Counted from the first letter of the stretch, positions 8,575 to 16,278 are shown. The stretch: 64,000 bases of DNA from Streptomyces sp. HmicA12 (GCF_000373565.1 NZ_KB891807.1:20186-84185); one strand, 5' to 3'. Made by a program: numbers and translations. Notes: generated by a model not told the origin, from the letters alone.

Positions 8575-9243
8575 ATGCCGATGCCCGCACGCGACTACGT
8601 GCGCTATTTCACCCCCGGCCACACGTTCACGCTGGAGACGGGCGCGGTCGGCACGATCGACGTCCGCCCCGCAGGGGACCTGTGGCTGCCCTCGGGCCGC
8701 GTCGTCGCCTGCGACCCGTTCCTCACCCTGGGCTTCGGCGAGTGCGAGCCCTTCACGGTCACCGTCGAGCCCGGCCGCTACCGCGTCGAGGCGGCGGTCG
8801 CGACCCTGACGAGCACCGAAGAGCCCCCGTCCGACACCCCGCACGAGCGGGTCGCGGCCGCCCGCCTCGTCATACGCGACGAGCCCGCCACGACCTGGGA
8901 ACACGCTCTCCAGCCCGGCCAGGACGCGACGGAACTCGGGGACGACGAGTACTTCGGCTACGGCGTCGACGCCGGCACCGGCTGCTTCTACGACGCCGAG
9001 TCCGACGACTCCTTCCCCGAGTGCGAGGCCGACGAGGGCCCGCTCTGGGACGCCTTCGAGGAGCACGACCACGCCCCCGGCCCCTATCTGGTCACGTCCC
9101 CGTCCACCGGCCACACGGTGGCCGCCTTCGGCTCCGGCTGGGGCGACGGCGCGTACCCCACCTGGATCGGCCGCACCGCGACCGGCGAGGTGGCCTGCTT
9201 CGTCACGGACTTCTTCGTGATCGAGGACCACTACGACGACTGA
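8575..9243 (+). CDS. DUF4241 domain protein
   Basis: Cytosolic protein of 222 residues matching the DUF4241 family by its layout: an N-terminal beta-rich part (VGTIDVRPAGDLWLPSGRVVACDP), a middle containing ATLTS and RVAAARLVIRDEPATTWEHAL, then YGVDAGTGCFYDAES and the C-terminal SGWGDGAYPTWIGR with VACFVTDFFV. The biochemical function of the family is unknown. The ATG at 8575 has GAAGAGG seven bases upstream; a second ATG two codons later is possible. It is 19 bp upstream of the HAD gene and probably in one transcript with it. Confidence 0.88.
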   Translation: MPMPARDYVRYFTPGHTFTLETGAVGTIDVRPAGDLWLPSGRVVACDPFLTLGFGECEPFTVTVEPGRYRVEAAVATLTSTEEPPSDTPHERVAAARLVIRDEPATTWEHALQPGQDATELGDDEYFGYGVDAGTGCFYDAESDDSFPECEADEGPLWDAFEEHDHAPGPYLVTSPSTGHTVAAFGSGWGDGAYPTWIGRTATGEVACFVTDFFVIEDHYDD

Positions 9244-9261
9244 TCGACGTACGTTCGTCCC

Positions 9262-9999
9262 ATGCCGCTGCCTTCGCCCGCGCCGATCCGCGCCGTCGTC
9301 TGGGACGTGGACGACACGATCTTCGACTACGCCACCGCCGACACCACCGGCATGCGCGCCCACCTCACCGCCGAGGGCCTGCTCGACACCTACGGGAGTG
9401 CCGAGCGGGCCCTGACCCGGTGGAGGGCCCTGACCCGCGAGCACTGGGCCCGCTTCGAGGCGGGGGAGACGGACTGGGAGGCGCAGCGCAGGGACCGGGT
9501 GCGCGCCTTCGTGGGGAGCGCGCTGGCCGACGAGGAAGCCGACGACTGGTTCGCCCGCTACCTGGCCCACTACGAGGCGGCCTGGGCCCTCTTCCCGGAC
9601 ACCGTGCCCACCCTGGACGCCCTCGCCGGCACCCACCGGCACGCGGTGCTCTCCAACTCCTCCCTGCACAACCAGGACCGCAAGCTGCGCGTCCTCGGCG
9701 TGCGCGACCGCTTCGAGACCGTCGTCTGCGCGGCCGAACTCGGCGTCGCCAAGCCGGAAGCCGCCGCCTTCCACGCCGTCTGCGAGCAACTGGCCCTCGC
9801 GCCGCACGAGGTCGCTTACGTCGGCGACCAGCCGGACACCGACGCGCGGGGCGCGGTCGAGGCGGGCCTCACCGGCATCTGGCTGGACCGCGCCGAGCTG
9901 GGCGGCAGACCCGAACTCACCCGCATCACAGGCCTTGACCAGCTGCCCTCGCTGCTGGTCGGCGATACCCGTTTTGGAGCGCCGGACACCTTCGGGTAA
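9262..9999 (+). CDS. HAD-superfamily hydrolase
   Basis: Haloacid-dehalogenase-type phosphatase of 245 residues. The four HAD motifs are present: DVDDT (Asp15 nucleophile, Asp17 acid/base), LSNSS (motif II Ser/Asn), KPEAAAF (motif III Lys) and GDQPDTD (motif IV). An alpha-helical C1-type cap lies between motifs I and II, as in small-metabolite phosphatases of the phosphoglycolate/YjjG type. The substrate cannot be predicted. The gene follows the DUF4241 gene after 19 bp, and its stop codon overlaps the proposed tRNA promoter. Confidence 0.9.
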   Translation: MPLPSPAPIRAVVWDVDDTIFDYATADTTGMRAHLTAEGLLDTYGSAERALTRWRALTREHWARFEAGETDWEAQRRDRVRAFVGSALADEEADDWFARYLAHYEAAWALFPDTVPTLDALAGTHRHAVLSNSSLHNQDRKLRVLGVRDRFETVVCAAELGVAKPEAAAFHAVCEQLALAPHEVAYVGDQPDTDARGAVEAGLTGIWLDRAELGGRPELTRITGLDQLPSLLVGDTRFGAPDTFG

Positions 10000-10002
10000 T
10001 GT
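9974..10002 (+). promoter_or_regulatory. Candidate promoter of the tRNA cluster
   Basis: TTGGAG (9974-9979) and TAATGT (9997-10002) are separated by exactly 17 bases, a good match to a vegetative sigma promoter. The -10 hexamer includes the stop codon of the HAD gene. The first tRNA begins 86 bases downstream, consistent with a processed tRNA precursor. Confidence 0.5.
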
Positions 10003-10087
10003 TCTTCCTGCGCCGAGGGGAGCGGGCCGAAAGCCCGAAACCCGGAAGCGCAAGCCGAACAAAGTCCCCCCGGGGATTGCGTCCCGG

Positions 10088-10159
10088 TGGCCTATGGTGT
10101 AATTGGCAGCACGACGGTTTCTGGTTCCGTTAGTCTAGGTTCGAGTCCTGGTAGGCCAG
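10088..10159 (+). tRNA. tRNA-Gln (CTG)
   Basis: 72-nt tRNA with acceptor TGGCCTA pairing with TAGGCCA, discriminator G, T-arm GGTTCGAGTCC and anticodon loop TTCTGGT (anticodon CTG). The anticodon stem has one T-T mismatch at its loop end that the second copy lacks. CCA is not encoded. Confidence 0.95.
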
Positions 10160-10201
10160 CTCGCAGAGCTCATCTGCAACCGTGGATCCCAGGTCCACAA
10201 A

Positions 10202-10274
10202 GCCCCCGTTGTGTAGCGGCCTAGCACGCTGCCCTCTCAAGGCAGTAGCGCCGGTTCGAATCCGGTCGGGGGTA
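10202..10274 (+). tRNA. tRNA-Glu (CTC), copy 1
   Basis: 73-nt tRNA; acceptor GCCCCCG pairs with CGGGGGT (terminal G-T pair), T-arm CCGGTTCGAATCCGG and anticodon loop CTCTCAA in stem CTGCC/GGCAG, giving anticodon CTC. CCA is not encoded. Confidence 0.95.
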
Positions 10275-10336
10275 CAGATCCTTCCCGCGAGGACGGTACG
10301 GGTAGCTCCCGCCGACCTTGATGCAGGATCGCTAGG

Positions 10337-10409
10337 GCCCCCGTTGTGTAGCGGCCTAGCACGCCGCCCTCTCAAGGCGGTAGCGCCGGTTCGAATCCGG
10401 TCGGGGGTA
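10337..10409 (+). tRNA. tRNA-Glu (CTC), copy 2
   Basis: Same as copy 1 except for a CCGCC/GGCGG anticodon stem; anticodon CTC. It lacks the Gln-tRNA partner spacer seen before the other two Glu copies. Confidence 0.95.
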
Positions 10410-10442
10410 CTGGTCTAAACCACATATTGGTCTAAACCACCA

Positions 10443-10514
10443 TGGCCTATGGTGTAATTGGCAACACTACGGTTTCTGGTACCGTCATTCTAGGTTCGAG
10501 TCCTGGTAGGCCAG
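10443..10514 (+). tRNA. tRNA-Gln (CTG), copy 2
   Basis: 72-nt tRNA; acceptor TGGCCTA/TAGGCCA, anticodon stem ACGGT/ACCGT fully paired, loop TTCTGGT, anticodon CTG. It differs from copy 1 at several D-arm and anticodon-stem positions. Confidence 0.95.
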
Positions 10515-10554
10515 CTCGCAGAGCTCATCTGCAACCGCGGATCTGATCCGCAAG

Positions 10555-10627
10555 GCCCCCGTTGTGTAGCGGCCTAGCACGCCGCCCTCTCAAGGCGGTA
10601 GCGCCGGTTCGAATCCGGTCGGGGGTA
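10555..10627 (+). tRNA. tRNA-Glu (CTC), copy 3
   Basis: 73-nt tRNA identical in sequence to copy 2; anticodon CTC. It is followed at once by a perfect 16-bp hairpin that ends the tRNA transcript. Confidence 0.95.
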
Positions 10628-10632
10628 CAGAA

Positions 10633-10670
10633 CGAAGAGGCCCTTCCCGAGTGCGGGAAGGGCCTCTTCG
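10633..10670 (+). terminator. Terminator of the tRNA cluster
   Basis: Perfect 16-bp stem: CGAAGAGGCCCTTCCC (10633-10648) pairs with 10655-10670 around a 6-base loop, starting five bases after the last tRNA. Confidence 0.85.
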
Positions 10671-10799
10671 CGTACGTATCAACTCCCTTGGTCCGTACGG
10701 GGGTCGAGCGGCCCCGGACACAAGTCCGGCCGGTCGCTGCGGCGTTGGAGCGACCGGCCGGGAAGTGGCAGGAGAGCAAAGCGAGTTGAAGCAGGCGGA

Positions 10800-11516
10800 T
10801 CAGCCGGTGCGGCGCAGCGCCTCGGAGAGGCGGCCCGCGGCGTCGATGACGGCCTGGGCGTGCATCCGGCCCGGGTGGCGGGTCAGACGCTCGATCGGAC
10901 CCGAGACCGAGACGGCGGCCACCACGCGGTTCGAGGGGCCGCGCACGGGCGCCGAGACGGACGCGACGCCCGGCTCGCGCTCACCGATCGACTGGGCCCA
11001 GCCGCGGCGTCGTACGCCCGAGAGCGCGGTCGCGGTGAAGCGGGCGCCCTGCAGTCCCCGGTGCAGGCGCTCCGGCTCCTCCCACGCCATCAGGATCTGC
11101 GCGGACGAGCCCGCCTTCATCGTGAGCGTGGAGCCGACCGGAACCGTGTCCCGCAGGCCGGAGAGCCGCTCGGCCGCGGCGACGCAGATGCGCATGTCGC
11201 CCTGGCGGCGGTAGAGCTGGGCACTCTCTCCCGTCACGTCCCGCAGGTGCGTCAGCACCGGCCCCGCGGTCGCGAGGAGGCGGTCCTCGCCGGCCGCCGC
11301 GGAGAGTTCCGCGAGGCGCGGGCCGAGAATGAAACGGCCCTGCATGTCACGGGCCACCATGCGGTGGTGCTCGAGCGCCACCGCGAGGCGGTGAGCTGTG
11401 GGTCTTGCCAATCCGGTGGCCGCGACAAGGCCAGCTAGGGTCGCGGGTCCGGACTCCAGGGCGCTCAGGACAAGGGCTGCCTTGTCCAGAACGCCGACGC
11501 CGCTACTGTTGTCCAT
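10800..11516 (-). CDS. ndgR: IclR-family regulator NdgR
   Basis: IclR-type transcription factor of 238 residues: N-terminal winged helix-turn-helix (LDKAALVLSALESGPATLAGLVAATGLARPTAHRLAVAL) and a C-terminal GAF-like effector domain ending in an ASVSAPVRGPSN block. It stands divergent from leuCD with a 192-bp shared upstream region, the context of NdgR, which in Streptomyces controls leucine biosynthesis and other amino-acid genes. The ATG at 11514-11516 has GGGAG nine bases upstream; an in-frame extension of seven codons to 11537 has no ribosome site. It probably acts through the inverted repeat at 11548-11574. Confidence 0.95.
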   Translation of the reverse strand: MDNSSGVGVLDKAALVLSALESGPATLAGLVAATGLARPTAHRLAVALEHHRMVARDMQGRFILGPRLAELSAAAGEDRLLATAGPVLTHLRDVTGESAQLYRRQGDMRICVAAAERLSGLRDTVPVGSTLTMKAGSSAQILMAWEEPERLHRGLQGARFTATALSGVRRRGWAQSIGEREPGVASVSAPVRGPSNRVVAAVSVSGPIERLTRHPGRMHAQAVIDAAGRLSEALRRTG

Positions 11517-11547
11517 GCGTCGATACTCCCGTCTCACTCTGTGAAAC

Positions 11548-11574
11548 GCAAGTTCAATTTCCCGTGGAACTTGC
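11548..11574. promoter_or_regulatory. Candidate NdgR operator in the ndgR-leuC divergent region
   Basis: Perfect inverted repeat GCAAGTTC (11548-11555) and GAACTTGC (11567-11574) with an 11-base spacer, placed 31 bases upstream of the ndgR start and about 135 bases upstream of leuC. Location suggests autoregulation and control of leuCD; the protein is assigned by context only. Confidence 0.5.
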
Positions 11575-11708
11575 CACTCTGGATGTCACACCGGCCCGTG
11601 GACCAAAACGGGCCCGGCCGTCGACGTCCGGTACGAGGGGTACGGATGACGGCGATCCCGAAATCTCTAGTTGGGCCGGCGCACCACAAGCCGGCCGGAG
11701 GGAAAGCG

Positions 11709-13142
11709 ATGGGTAGGACACTCGCGGAGAAGGTCTGGGACGACCACGTCGTCCGGCGCGCCGAGGGCGAGCCCGACCTCCTCTTCATCGATCTGCACCT
11801 GCTGCACGAGGTGACCAGCCCGCAGGCCTTCGACGGCCTGCGCAACGCCGGTCGCCAGGTGCGGCGGCTCGACCTCACCATCGCCACCGAGGATCACAAC
11901 ACCCCGACCCTCGACATCGACAAGCCGATCGCCGACCCGGTCTCGCGGGTGCAGCTGGAGACGCTGCGCAAGAACGCCGCCGAGTTCGGGGTGCGCCTGC
12001 ACTCGCTGGGCGACGTCGAGCAGGGCGTCGTGCACGTCGTCGGCCCCCAGTTGGGCCTGACCCAGCCCGGCATGACGGTCGTCTGCGGTGACTCGCACAC
12101 CTCCACGCACGGCGCCTTCGGCGGCCTGGCGTTCGGCATCGGCACCTCGCAGGTCGAGCACGTCCTGGCCACGCAGACCCTGCCGATGGCCCGCCCGAAG
12201 ACCATGGCCATCACGGTCGACGGCGATCTGCCCGAGGGCGTCACGGCCAAGGACCTGATCCTGGCGATCATCGCCAAGATCGGTACGGGCGGCGGCCAGG
12301 GCTACGTCCTGGAGTACCGCGGCTCCGCCGTCGAGCAGCTCTCGATGGAAGCCCGCATGACCATCTGCAACATGTCCATCGAGGCCGGTGCCCGCGCGGG
12401 CATGATCGCCCCGGACGAGACCACGTTCGCGTACCTCGAGGGCCGTGAGCACGCCCCGAAGGGCGAGGACTGGGACGCCGCCGTCGCGTACTGGAAGACG
12501 CTGAAGTCGGACGACGACGCGGTCTTCGACGCCGAGGTCTTCATCAAGGCCGAGGAACTGTCGCCGTTCGTCACCTGGGGCACCAACCCCGGGCAGGGCG
12601 CGCCGCTTTCGGCCAACGTCCCCGACCCGGCTTCGTACGAAGACGCTTCGGAGCGCTACGCCGCCGAAAAGGCCCTGGAGTACATGGGGTTGGAAGCCGG
12701 TCAGGCGCTGCGCGACATCAAGGTCGACACCGTCTTCGTAGGCTCCTGCACCAACGGCCGCATGGAGGACCTGCGCGCCGTCGCCGAGATCCTCAAGGGC
12801 CGCAAAGTCGCCGACGGCGTACGGGCGCTGATCGTCCCGGGCTCGGCGCGCGTGGGCCTGCAGGCCGCCGCCGAGGGCCTGGACAAGGTCTTCAAGGAGG
12901 CCGGCGCCGAATGGCGGTACGCGGGCTGCTCGATGTGCCTGGGCATGAACCCGGACCAACTCGCTCCCGGCGAGCGCTCCGCGTCCACGTCCAACCGCAA
13001 CTTCGAGGGCCGGCAGGGCAAGGGCGGCCGCACCCACCTGGTCTCGCCCCAGGTCGCCGCCGCCACCGCCGTCCTGGGCCATCTGGCCTCCCCGGCAGAC
13101 CTCTCCGAGTCCTCCGCCGACCGTACGCCCGCTGGAGTCTGA
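11709..13142 (+). CDS. leuC: 3-isopropylmalate dehydratase large subunit
   Basis: Aconitase-family LeuC of 477 residues, which with LeuD isomerises 2-isopropylmalate to 3-isopropylmalate in leucine biosynthesis. The [4Fe-4S] ligands are visible as SCTNGR (about residue 347) and CSMCLGMNPD (about 407-410). The ATG at 11709 has GGAGGG six bases upstream; the frame is open back to 11541 but lacks LeuC character there. leuD follows after 6 bp in the same transcript. Divergent ndgR and the shared inverted repeat indicate control by NdgR. Confidence 0.98.
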   Translation: MGRTLAEKVWDDHVVRRAEGEPDLLFIDLHLLHEVTSPQAFDGLRNAGRQVRRLDLTIATEDHNTPTLDIDKPIADPVSRVQLETLRKNAAEFGVRLHSLGDVEQGVVHVVGPQLGLTQPGMTVVCGDSHTSTHGAFGGLAFGIGTSQVEHVLATQTLPMARPKTMAITVDGDLPEGVTAKDLILAIIAKIGTGGGQGYVLEYRGSAVEQLSMEARMTICNMSIEAGARAGMIAPDETTFAYLEGREHAPKGEDWDAAVAYWKTLKSDDDAVFDAEVFIKAEELSPFVTWGTNPGQGAPLSANVPDPASYEDASERYAAEKALEYMGLEAGQALRDIKVDTVFVGSCTNGRMEDLRAVAEILKGRKVADGVRALIVPGSARVGLQAAAEGLDKVFKEAGAEWRYAGCSMCLGMNPDQLAPGERSASTSNRNFEGRQGKGGRTHLVSPQVAAATAVLGHLASPADLSESSADRTPAGV

Positions 13143-13148
13143 TCAGTC

Positions 13149-13742
13149 ATGGAAGCATTCACCACCCACACCGGCCGGGCCGTCCCGCTGCGCCGCTCCA
13201 ACGTCGACACCGACCAGATCATCCCTGCTCACTGGCTCAAGAAGGTGACGCGGGACGGATTCGAGGACGGGCTCTTCGAGGCCTGGCGCAAGGACTCCGA
13301 GTTCGTGCTCAACAAGCCCGAGCGCGAGGGTGCCACGGTGCTGGTCGCCGGTCCCGACTTCGGCACCGGTTCCTCCCGTGAGCACGCCGTCTGGGCCCTG
13401 CAGAACTACGGCTTCAAGACCGTCATCTCCTCCCGCTTCGCGGACATCTTCCGCGGCAACTCCCTCAAGAACGGCCTGCTCACGGTCGTTCTGGAGCAGA
13501 AGATCGTGGACGCGCTGTGGGAGCTCGTGGAGCGTGACCCGCAGGCCGAGATCACGGTGGACCTCGAGGCGCGGGAAGTTCGGGCCGAGGGCGTCACGGC
13601 CTCCTTCGAACTCGATGAGAACTCCCGCTGGCGGCTGCTCAACGGGCTCGACGACATCAGCATCACGCTGCAGAACGAGCCGGACATCGCCGCCTACGAG
13701 GCGAAGCGCCCCTCCTTCAAGCCGCGGACGCTCCAGGTCTGA
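13149..13742 (+). CDS. leuD: 3-isopropylmalate dehydratase small subunit
   Basis: LeuD of 197 residues, the swivel-domain partner of LeuC. It starts MEAFTTHTGRAVPLRRSNVDTDQIIPA, and the substrate-specificity loop region GPDFGTGSSREHAVWALQNYG is intact. It lies 6 bp after leuC; the only ribosome site is a distant GGAG near the leuC end, so translation probably depends on coupling. A hairpin terminator follows about 120 bp downstream. Confidence 0.98.
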   Translation: MEAFTTHTGRAVPLRRSNVDTDQIIPAHWLKKVTRDGFEDGLFEAWRKDSEFVLNKPEREGATVLVAGPDFGTGSSREHAVWALQNYGFKTVISSRFADIFRGNSLKNGLLTVVLEQKIVDALWELVERDPQAEITVDLEAREVRAEGVTASFELDENSRWRLLNGLDDISITLQNEPDIAAYEAKRPSFKPRTLQV

Positions 13743-13860
13743 GCGACACGAAGACGGTCCGATCGCGACCCGATCCCGACCTGATCCCGACCCCTCGCGG
13801 TCCGCTCGGAGTCAGATCCATCGCCGAGCAAGGCTTATTCAGGCCACATCAACAGGCCTC

Positions 13861-13891
13861 GTACCCCCAATCGTGCACCGGTTGGGGGTAC
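13861..13891 (+). terminator. Terminator after leuCD
   Basis: Perfect 10-bp stem GTACCCCCAA (13861-13870) and TTGGGGGTAC (13882-13891) with an 11-base loop, followed by ttctgtgt. Confidence 0.75.
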
Positions 13892-14102
13892 TTCTGTGTC
13901 CGCCTCCCGAGCGACCCGACTGACCTGAACGGGTGGTCTTCGGAGGTTCTCAACTCCCTTGAATACCAAGGGTGTTCCTGGGGTACGCGTGCTCCGGCGG
14001 CGCTCTGAGCGGGCACGTCGCGGATGGGCTCAGGAAGCCCTCGTGGGGCGGGAGTTACCCCCTGCGGAGGCGACAACTCGCCCCAGATGGCACAATCTGT
14101 GC

Positions 14103-14342
14103 ATGGAACACGACGGCCAACTCCAGATGTACTCGGCGGTCGCGAACCAACTCAAAGAAGCGCACTCCCGAGTGCGTGCACTGCAAGTCCCGGAGGGCGT
14201 ACGGATGGCGCTGACCCGGAAGCTGCTGGCCATTACGGCCGCGGCCAAACACGATCTCGCCGCCGCGGCAAGGCGTCTGGAGCGATTCATGGCGGACCTC
14301 GACGAGTTTGACGAGGGCTCTCGCTCTGAAGAGGAACTCTGA
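14103..14342 (+). CDS. Small helical protein, conserved between leuD and hupS
   Basis: 79-residue protein, predicted mostly helical (YSAVANQLKEAHSRVRALQV, RMALTRKLLAITAAAKHDLAAAARRLERFMADL) with an acidic C-terminus; no membrane segment or known domain recognised. The ATG at 14103 has no ribosome-binding sequence, but CACAAT (14091-14096) lies six bases upstream of it, so the mRNA may be leaderless. From memory a similar small gene occupies this place next to hupS in S. coelicolor. Function is unknown. Confidence 0.75.
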   Translation: MEHDGQLQMYSAVANQLKEAHSRVRALQVPEGVRMALTRKLLAITAAAKHDLAAAARRLERFMADLDEFDEGSRSEEEL

Positions 14343-14400
14343 GACTGCCCAGTTCGTTGCGGCACAAGGGTGATTAGCCCGTTTCGTGTTTGATTTGCGG

Positions 14401-14408
14401 TATATATC
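14401..14408 (+). promoter_or_regulatory. Possible hupS -10 region
   Basis: The AT-only run TATATATC stands out in this GC-rich sequence 67 bases before the hupS start. No convincing -35 hexamer was seen at the right distance, so this is only a candidate. Confidence 0.3.
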
Positions 14409-14474
14409 TGCCTAACGTGCGAAAAAGCCGGGTCGAAAACGATTCGCTCCGGCAATGTCTCCGAAGGGGAAGAC

Positions 14475-15149
14475 GTGAACAAGGCGCAGCTCGTAGAAGC
14501 GATTGCCGACAAGGTCGGCGGCCGTCAGCAGGCCGCTGAGGCCGTCGACGCCGTACTCGACGCCATCGTCCGTTCCGTGGTCGCCGGCGACCGCGTCTCG
14601 GTCACCGGCTTCGGTTCGTTCGAGAAGGTCGACCGCCCGGCCCGTTACGCCCGCAACCCGCAGACGGGTGAGCGCGTGCGGGTCAAGAAGACCTCTGTGC
14701 CGCGCTTCCGTGCGGGCCAGGGCTTCAAGGACCTCGTCGCGGGTTCGAAGAAGCTCCCGAAGAACGATGTCGCGGTCAAGAAGGCGCCCAAGGGCAGCCT
14801 GACCGGCACCGCTTCGGCGACCGTCAAGAAGGCCGCGGCCAAGAAGACGACGGCCAAGAAGGCCGCCGCCAAGAAGGCCACGCCGGCGAAGAAGGCGACC
14901 ACCGCCAAGAAGGCCACGGCGACCGCCAAGAAGGCGACCGCCAAGAAGGCGACGGCGACCGCCAAGAAGGCCACGGCGAAGAAGACCACGGCCAAGAAGG
15001 CGGCTCCGGCCAAGAAGGCGACCACCGCCAAGAAGGCCACGGCGAAGAAGACCGCGCCCGCGAAGAAGGCCACGGCCAAGAAGGCGCCCGCCAAGAAGTC
15101 GACTGCGCGCAAGACCACCGCCAAGAAGGCCACCGCTCGCAAGAAGTAA
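14475..15149 (+). CDS. hupS: HU-family nucleoid protein with lysine-rich tail
   Basis: Fusion of a canonical HU domain (residues 1-95, MNKAQLVEAIADKVGGRQQAA through VTGFGSFEKVDRPARYARNPQTGE) with a long Lys/Ala/Thr-rich tail of about 125 residues made of AKKAT- and AKKTT-type repeats resembling eukaryotic linker histone H1. In Streptomyces this two-domain HupS condenses the spore nucleoid. The GTG at 14475 follows GAAGGGGAA. The tail DNA is highly repetitive (many copies of aagaaggc), a likely site of length variation. Confidence 0.97.
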   Translation: MNKAQLVEAIADKVGGRQQAAEAVDAVLDAIVRSVVAGDRVSVTGFGSFEKVDRPARYARNPQTGERVRVKKTSVPRFRAGQGFKDLVAGSKKLPKNDVAVKKAPKGSLTGTASATVKKAAAKKTTAKKAAAKKATPAKKATTAKKATATAKKATAKKATATAKKATAKKTTAKKAAPAKKATTAKKATAKKTAPAKKATAKKAPAKKSTARKTTAKKATARKK

Positions 15150-15203
15150 GACCTTTCACCAAGGTCGCCTTCTTGGGCGTACGCCACAAGGCTGCTCACG
15201 CGC

Positions 15204-15235
15204 CGGGCCGGGTTCCCCTCGGGGAGCCCGGCCCG
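15204..15235 (+). terminator. Terminator after hupS
   Basis: 15-bp stem starting CGGGCCGGGTTCCCC (15204-15218), two-base loop TC, and complementary 15221-15235 with one G-T pair. A small GACCTT/AAGGTC hairpin lies directly after the stop at 15150-15166. Confidence 0.75.
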
Positions 15236-15268
15236 CGGTGTGTGCGGGGGTACCTGTGGTGGGGGAGT

Positions 15269-15490
15269 TCAGAAGGTCTGCAGGGTCACGAGCGTGATCT
15301 GCCGTGCCTCGGCGGCGTCCGCCCCGTCTTTCGCGTCCCGGACCTCGATGCGCACCCGCTGGCCGGGGCGCAGCAGGCGCAGGCCGCCCGCGTCGAAGGC
15401 GGCGGCGTCGAACGGCATCGGGGTGCCGTCATCCAGAAGGACGCTGCCGGAACGGGTTTCGGGGTCGTACGTGTACGCGGTGGCCTGCAT
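15269..15490 (-). CDS. Small cold-shock-like beta-barrel protein, function unknown
   Basis: 73-residue protein whose pattern (YTYDPETRSGSVLLDDGTPMPFDAAAF, then LRLLRPGQRVRIEV) resembles a cold-shock/S1-like OB fold: a glycine-containing strand pair, a central acidic turn and the RPGQRVRIEV strand. It lacks the aromatic RNP motifs of true CspA proteins, so nucleic-acid binding is uncertain. No good ribosome site precedes the ATG at 15488-15490. It lies downstream of cofC on the same strand, separated by the 13-bp minisatellite. Confidence 0.7.
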   Translation of the reverse strand: MQATAYTYDPETRSGSVLLDDGTPMPFDAAAFDAGGLRLLRPGQRVRIEVRDAKDGADAAEARQITLVTLQTF

Positions 15491-15498
15491 GCAGGCAG

Positions 15499-15641
15499 CG
15501 TACTCAGTCGGCGTACTCAGTCGGCGTACTCGGTCGACGGAATCGGTCGACGGAATCGGTCGACGTACTCGGCGGGCGTATCCGGTGGGCGCAGTCGGTC
15601 GACTCGCTCGGTCGGCTCGCTCGGTCGGCTCGCTCAGTCGA
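15499..15641. repeat. 13-bp minisatellite, eleven tandem copies
   Basis: Eleven contiguous 13-bp units fill the gap between the small OB-like gene and cofC: three of cgtactcrgtcgr, two of cggaatcggtcga, then cgtactcggcggg, cgtatccggtggg, cgcagtcggtcga, two of ctcgctcggtcgg, and ctcgctcagtcga. The last unit includes the final codons and stop of cofC (15634-15636). Neighbouring identical units indicate expansion by slippage or unequal exchange. Confidence 0.9.
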
Positions 15642-16278
15642 CCAGGAGGAGTCCCGTCGTGGCGTCGGCCGTGTACGGGCCGACGCCCAGGGCGAGCGCG
15701 GTGCGCAGGTCGTCGCCGGTGTCCACGTCCTGGCGCACCGAGTCCACGCCGTCGCGGGGGAGTTCCACGGCGCCGGAGGCGCGATGCCGGGCGCGGGAGT
15801 CCGTGCCGAATGCGGGGAGCAATTCCGTGCCGGGGGCCGCGGACAAGAGTGTTGTGCCGATTCCGGCGGCATCGGGCAGAAATGCCCGGGGAAATGCGGC
15901 GGCCGATGCGAGAACGCGCGCCAATTCCCCGGGACGCAGGGCCGGCAGATCGGCGTTCAGGGCCGCCACGGGGGTCAGCGGGCGCAGGGAGCGCACGGTG
16001 GCCGCTCCGTGCGCGAGGGCGGCGTTGAGGCCCGCCCGGGGGGTGTCGGGGACGATCCGGGCGCCCAGCGCCGCCAGTTCGCGTCCGGCGCGGGCGTCGT
16101 CCGTGACGACCACCACATCGCGGACCGCCGCGCAGGCCGTCGCGACGGCCACGGTGTCCTGGGCGAACGCCAGGGCGAGACCGGGCCGCAGGGCGTCGCC
16201 TGCCGCGGGAGCGAGCCTGCTCTTGGCCCGCACCAGCGGTTTCAGCGGTATCACCAGGGTCCACTGCACGCCGCCCAT
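15634..16278 (-). CDS. cofC: CofC/FbiD-type guanylyltransferase for coenzyme F420 synthesis
   Basis: Nucleotidyltransferase of 214 residues matching CofC/FbiD, which activates phosphoenolpyruvate or 2-phospholactate with GTP for coenzyme F420. It starts MGGVQWTLVIPLKPL; RAKSRLAP is the conserved nucleotide-binding start, followed by VVVVTDDARAG and ALNADLPALRPGEL (metal-binding Asp). The ATG at 16276-16278 follows an AGG. It is divergent from plsC. Its stop codon lies within the last unit of the 13-bp minisatellite, so repeat changes could alter the C-terminus. F420 would serve reductases elsewhere in the genome. Confidence 0.9.
   Translation of the reverse strand: MGGVQWTLVIPLKPLVRAKSRLAPAAGDALRPGLALAFAQDTVAVATACAAVRDVVVVTDDARAGRELAALGARIVPDTPRAGLNAALAHGAATVRSLRPLTPVAALNADLPALRPGELARVLASAAAFPRAFLPDAAGIGTTLLSAAPGTELLPAFGTDSRARHRASGAVELPRDGVDSVRQDVDTGDDLRTALALGVGPYTADATTGLLLVD

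Noticed and set aside
10130..10780. Apparent short proteins with near-identical segments in this region
   Set aside because: They are readings through the repeated tRNA genes; cloverleaf structures explain the repeats.
14815..15140. Separate repeat element or CRISPR in repeated aagaaggc DNA
   Set aside because: It is the coding sequence of the Lys/Ala-rich HupS tail and keeps the reading frame.
15499..15641. CRISPR-like array
   Set aside because: Units are contiguous 13-mers with no spacers; this is a minisatellite.
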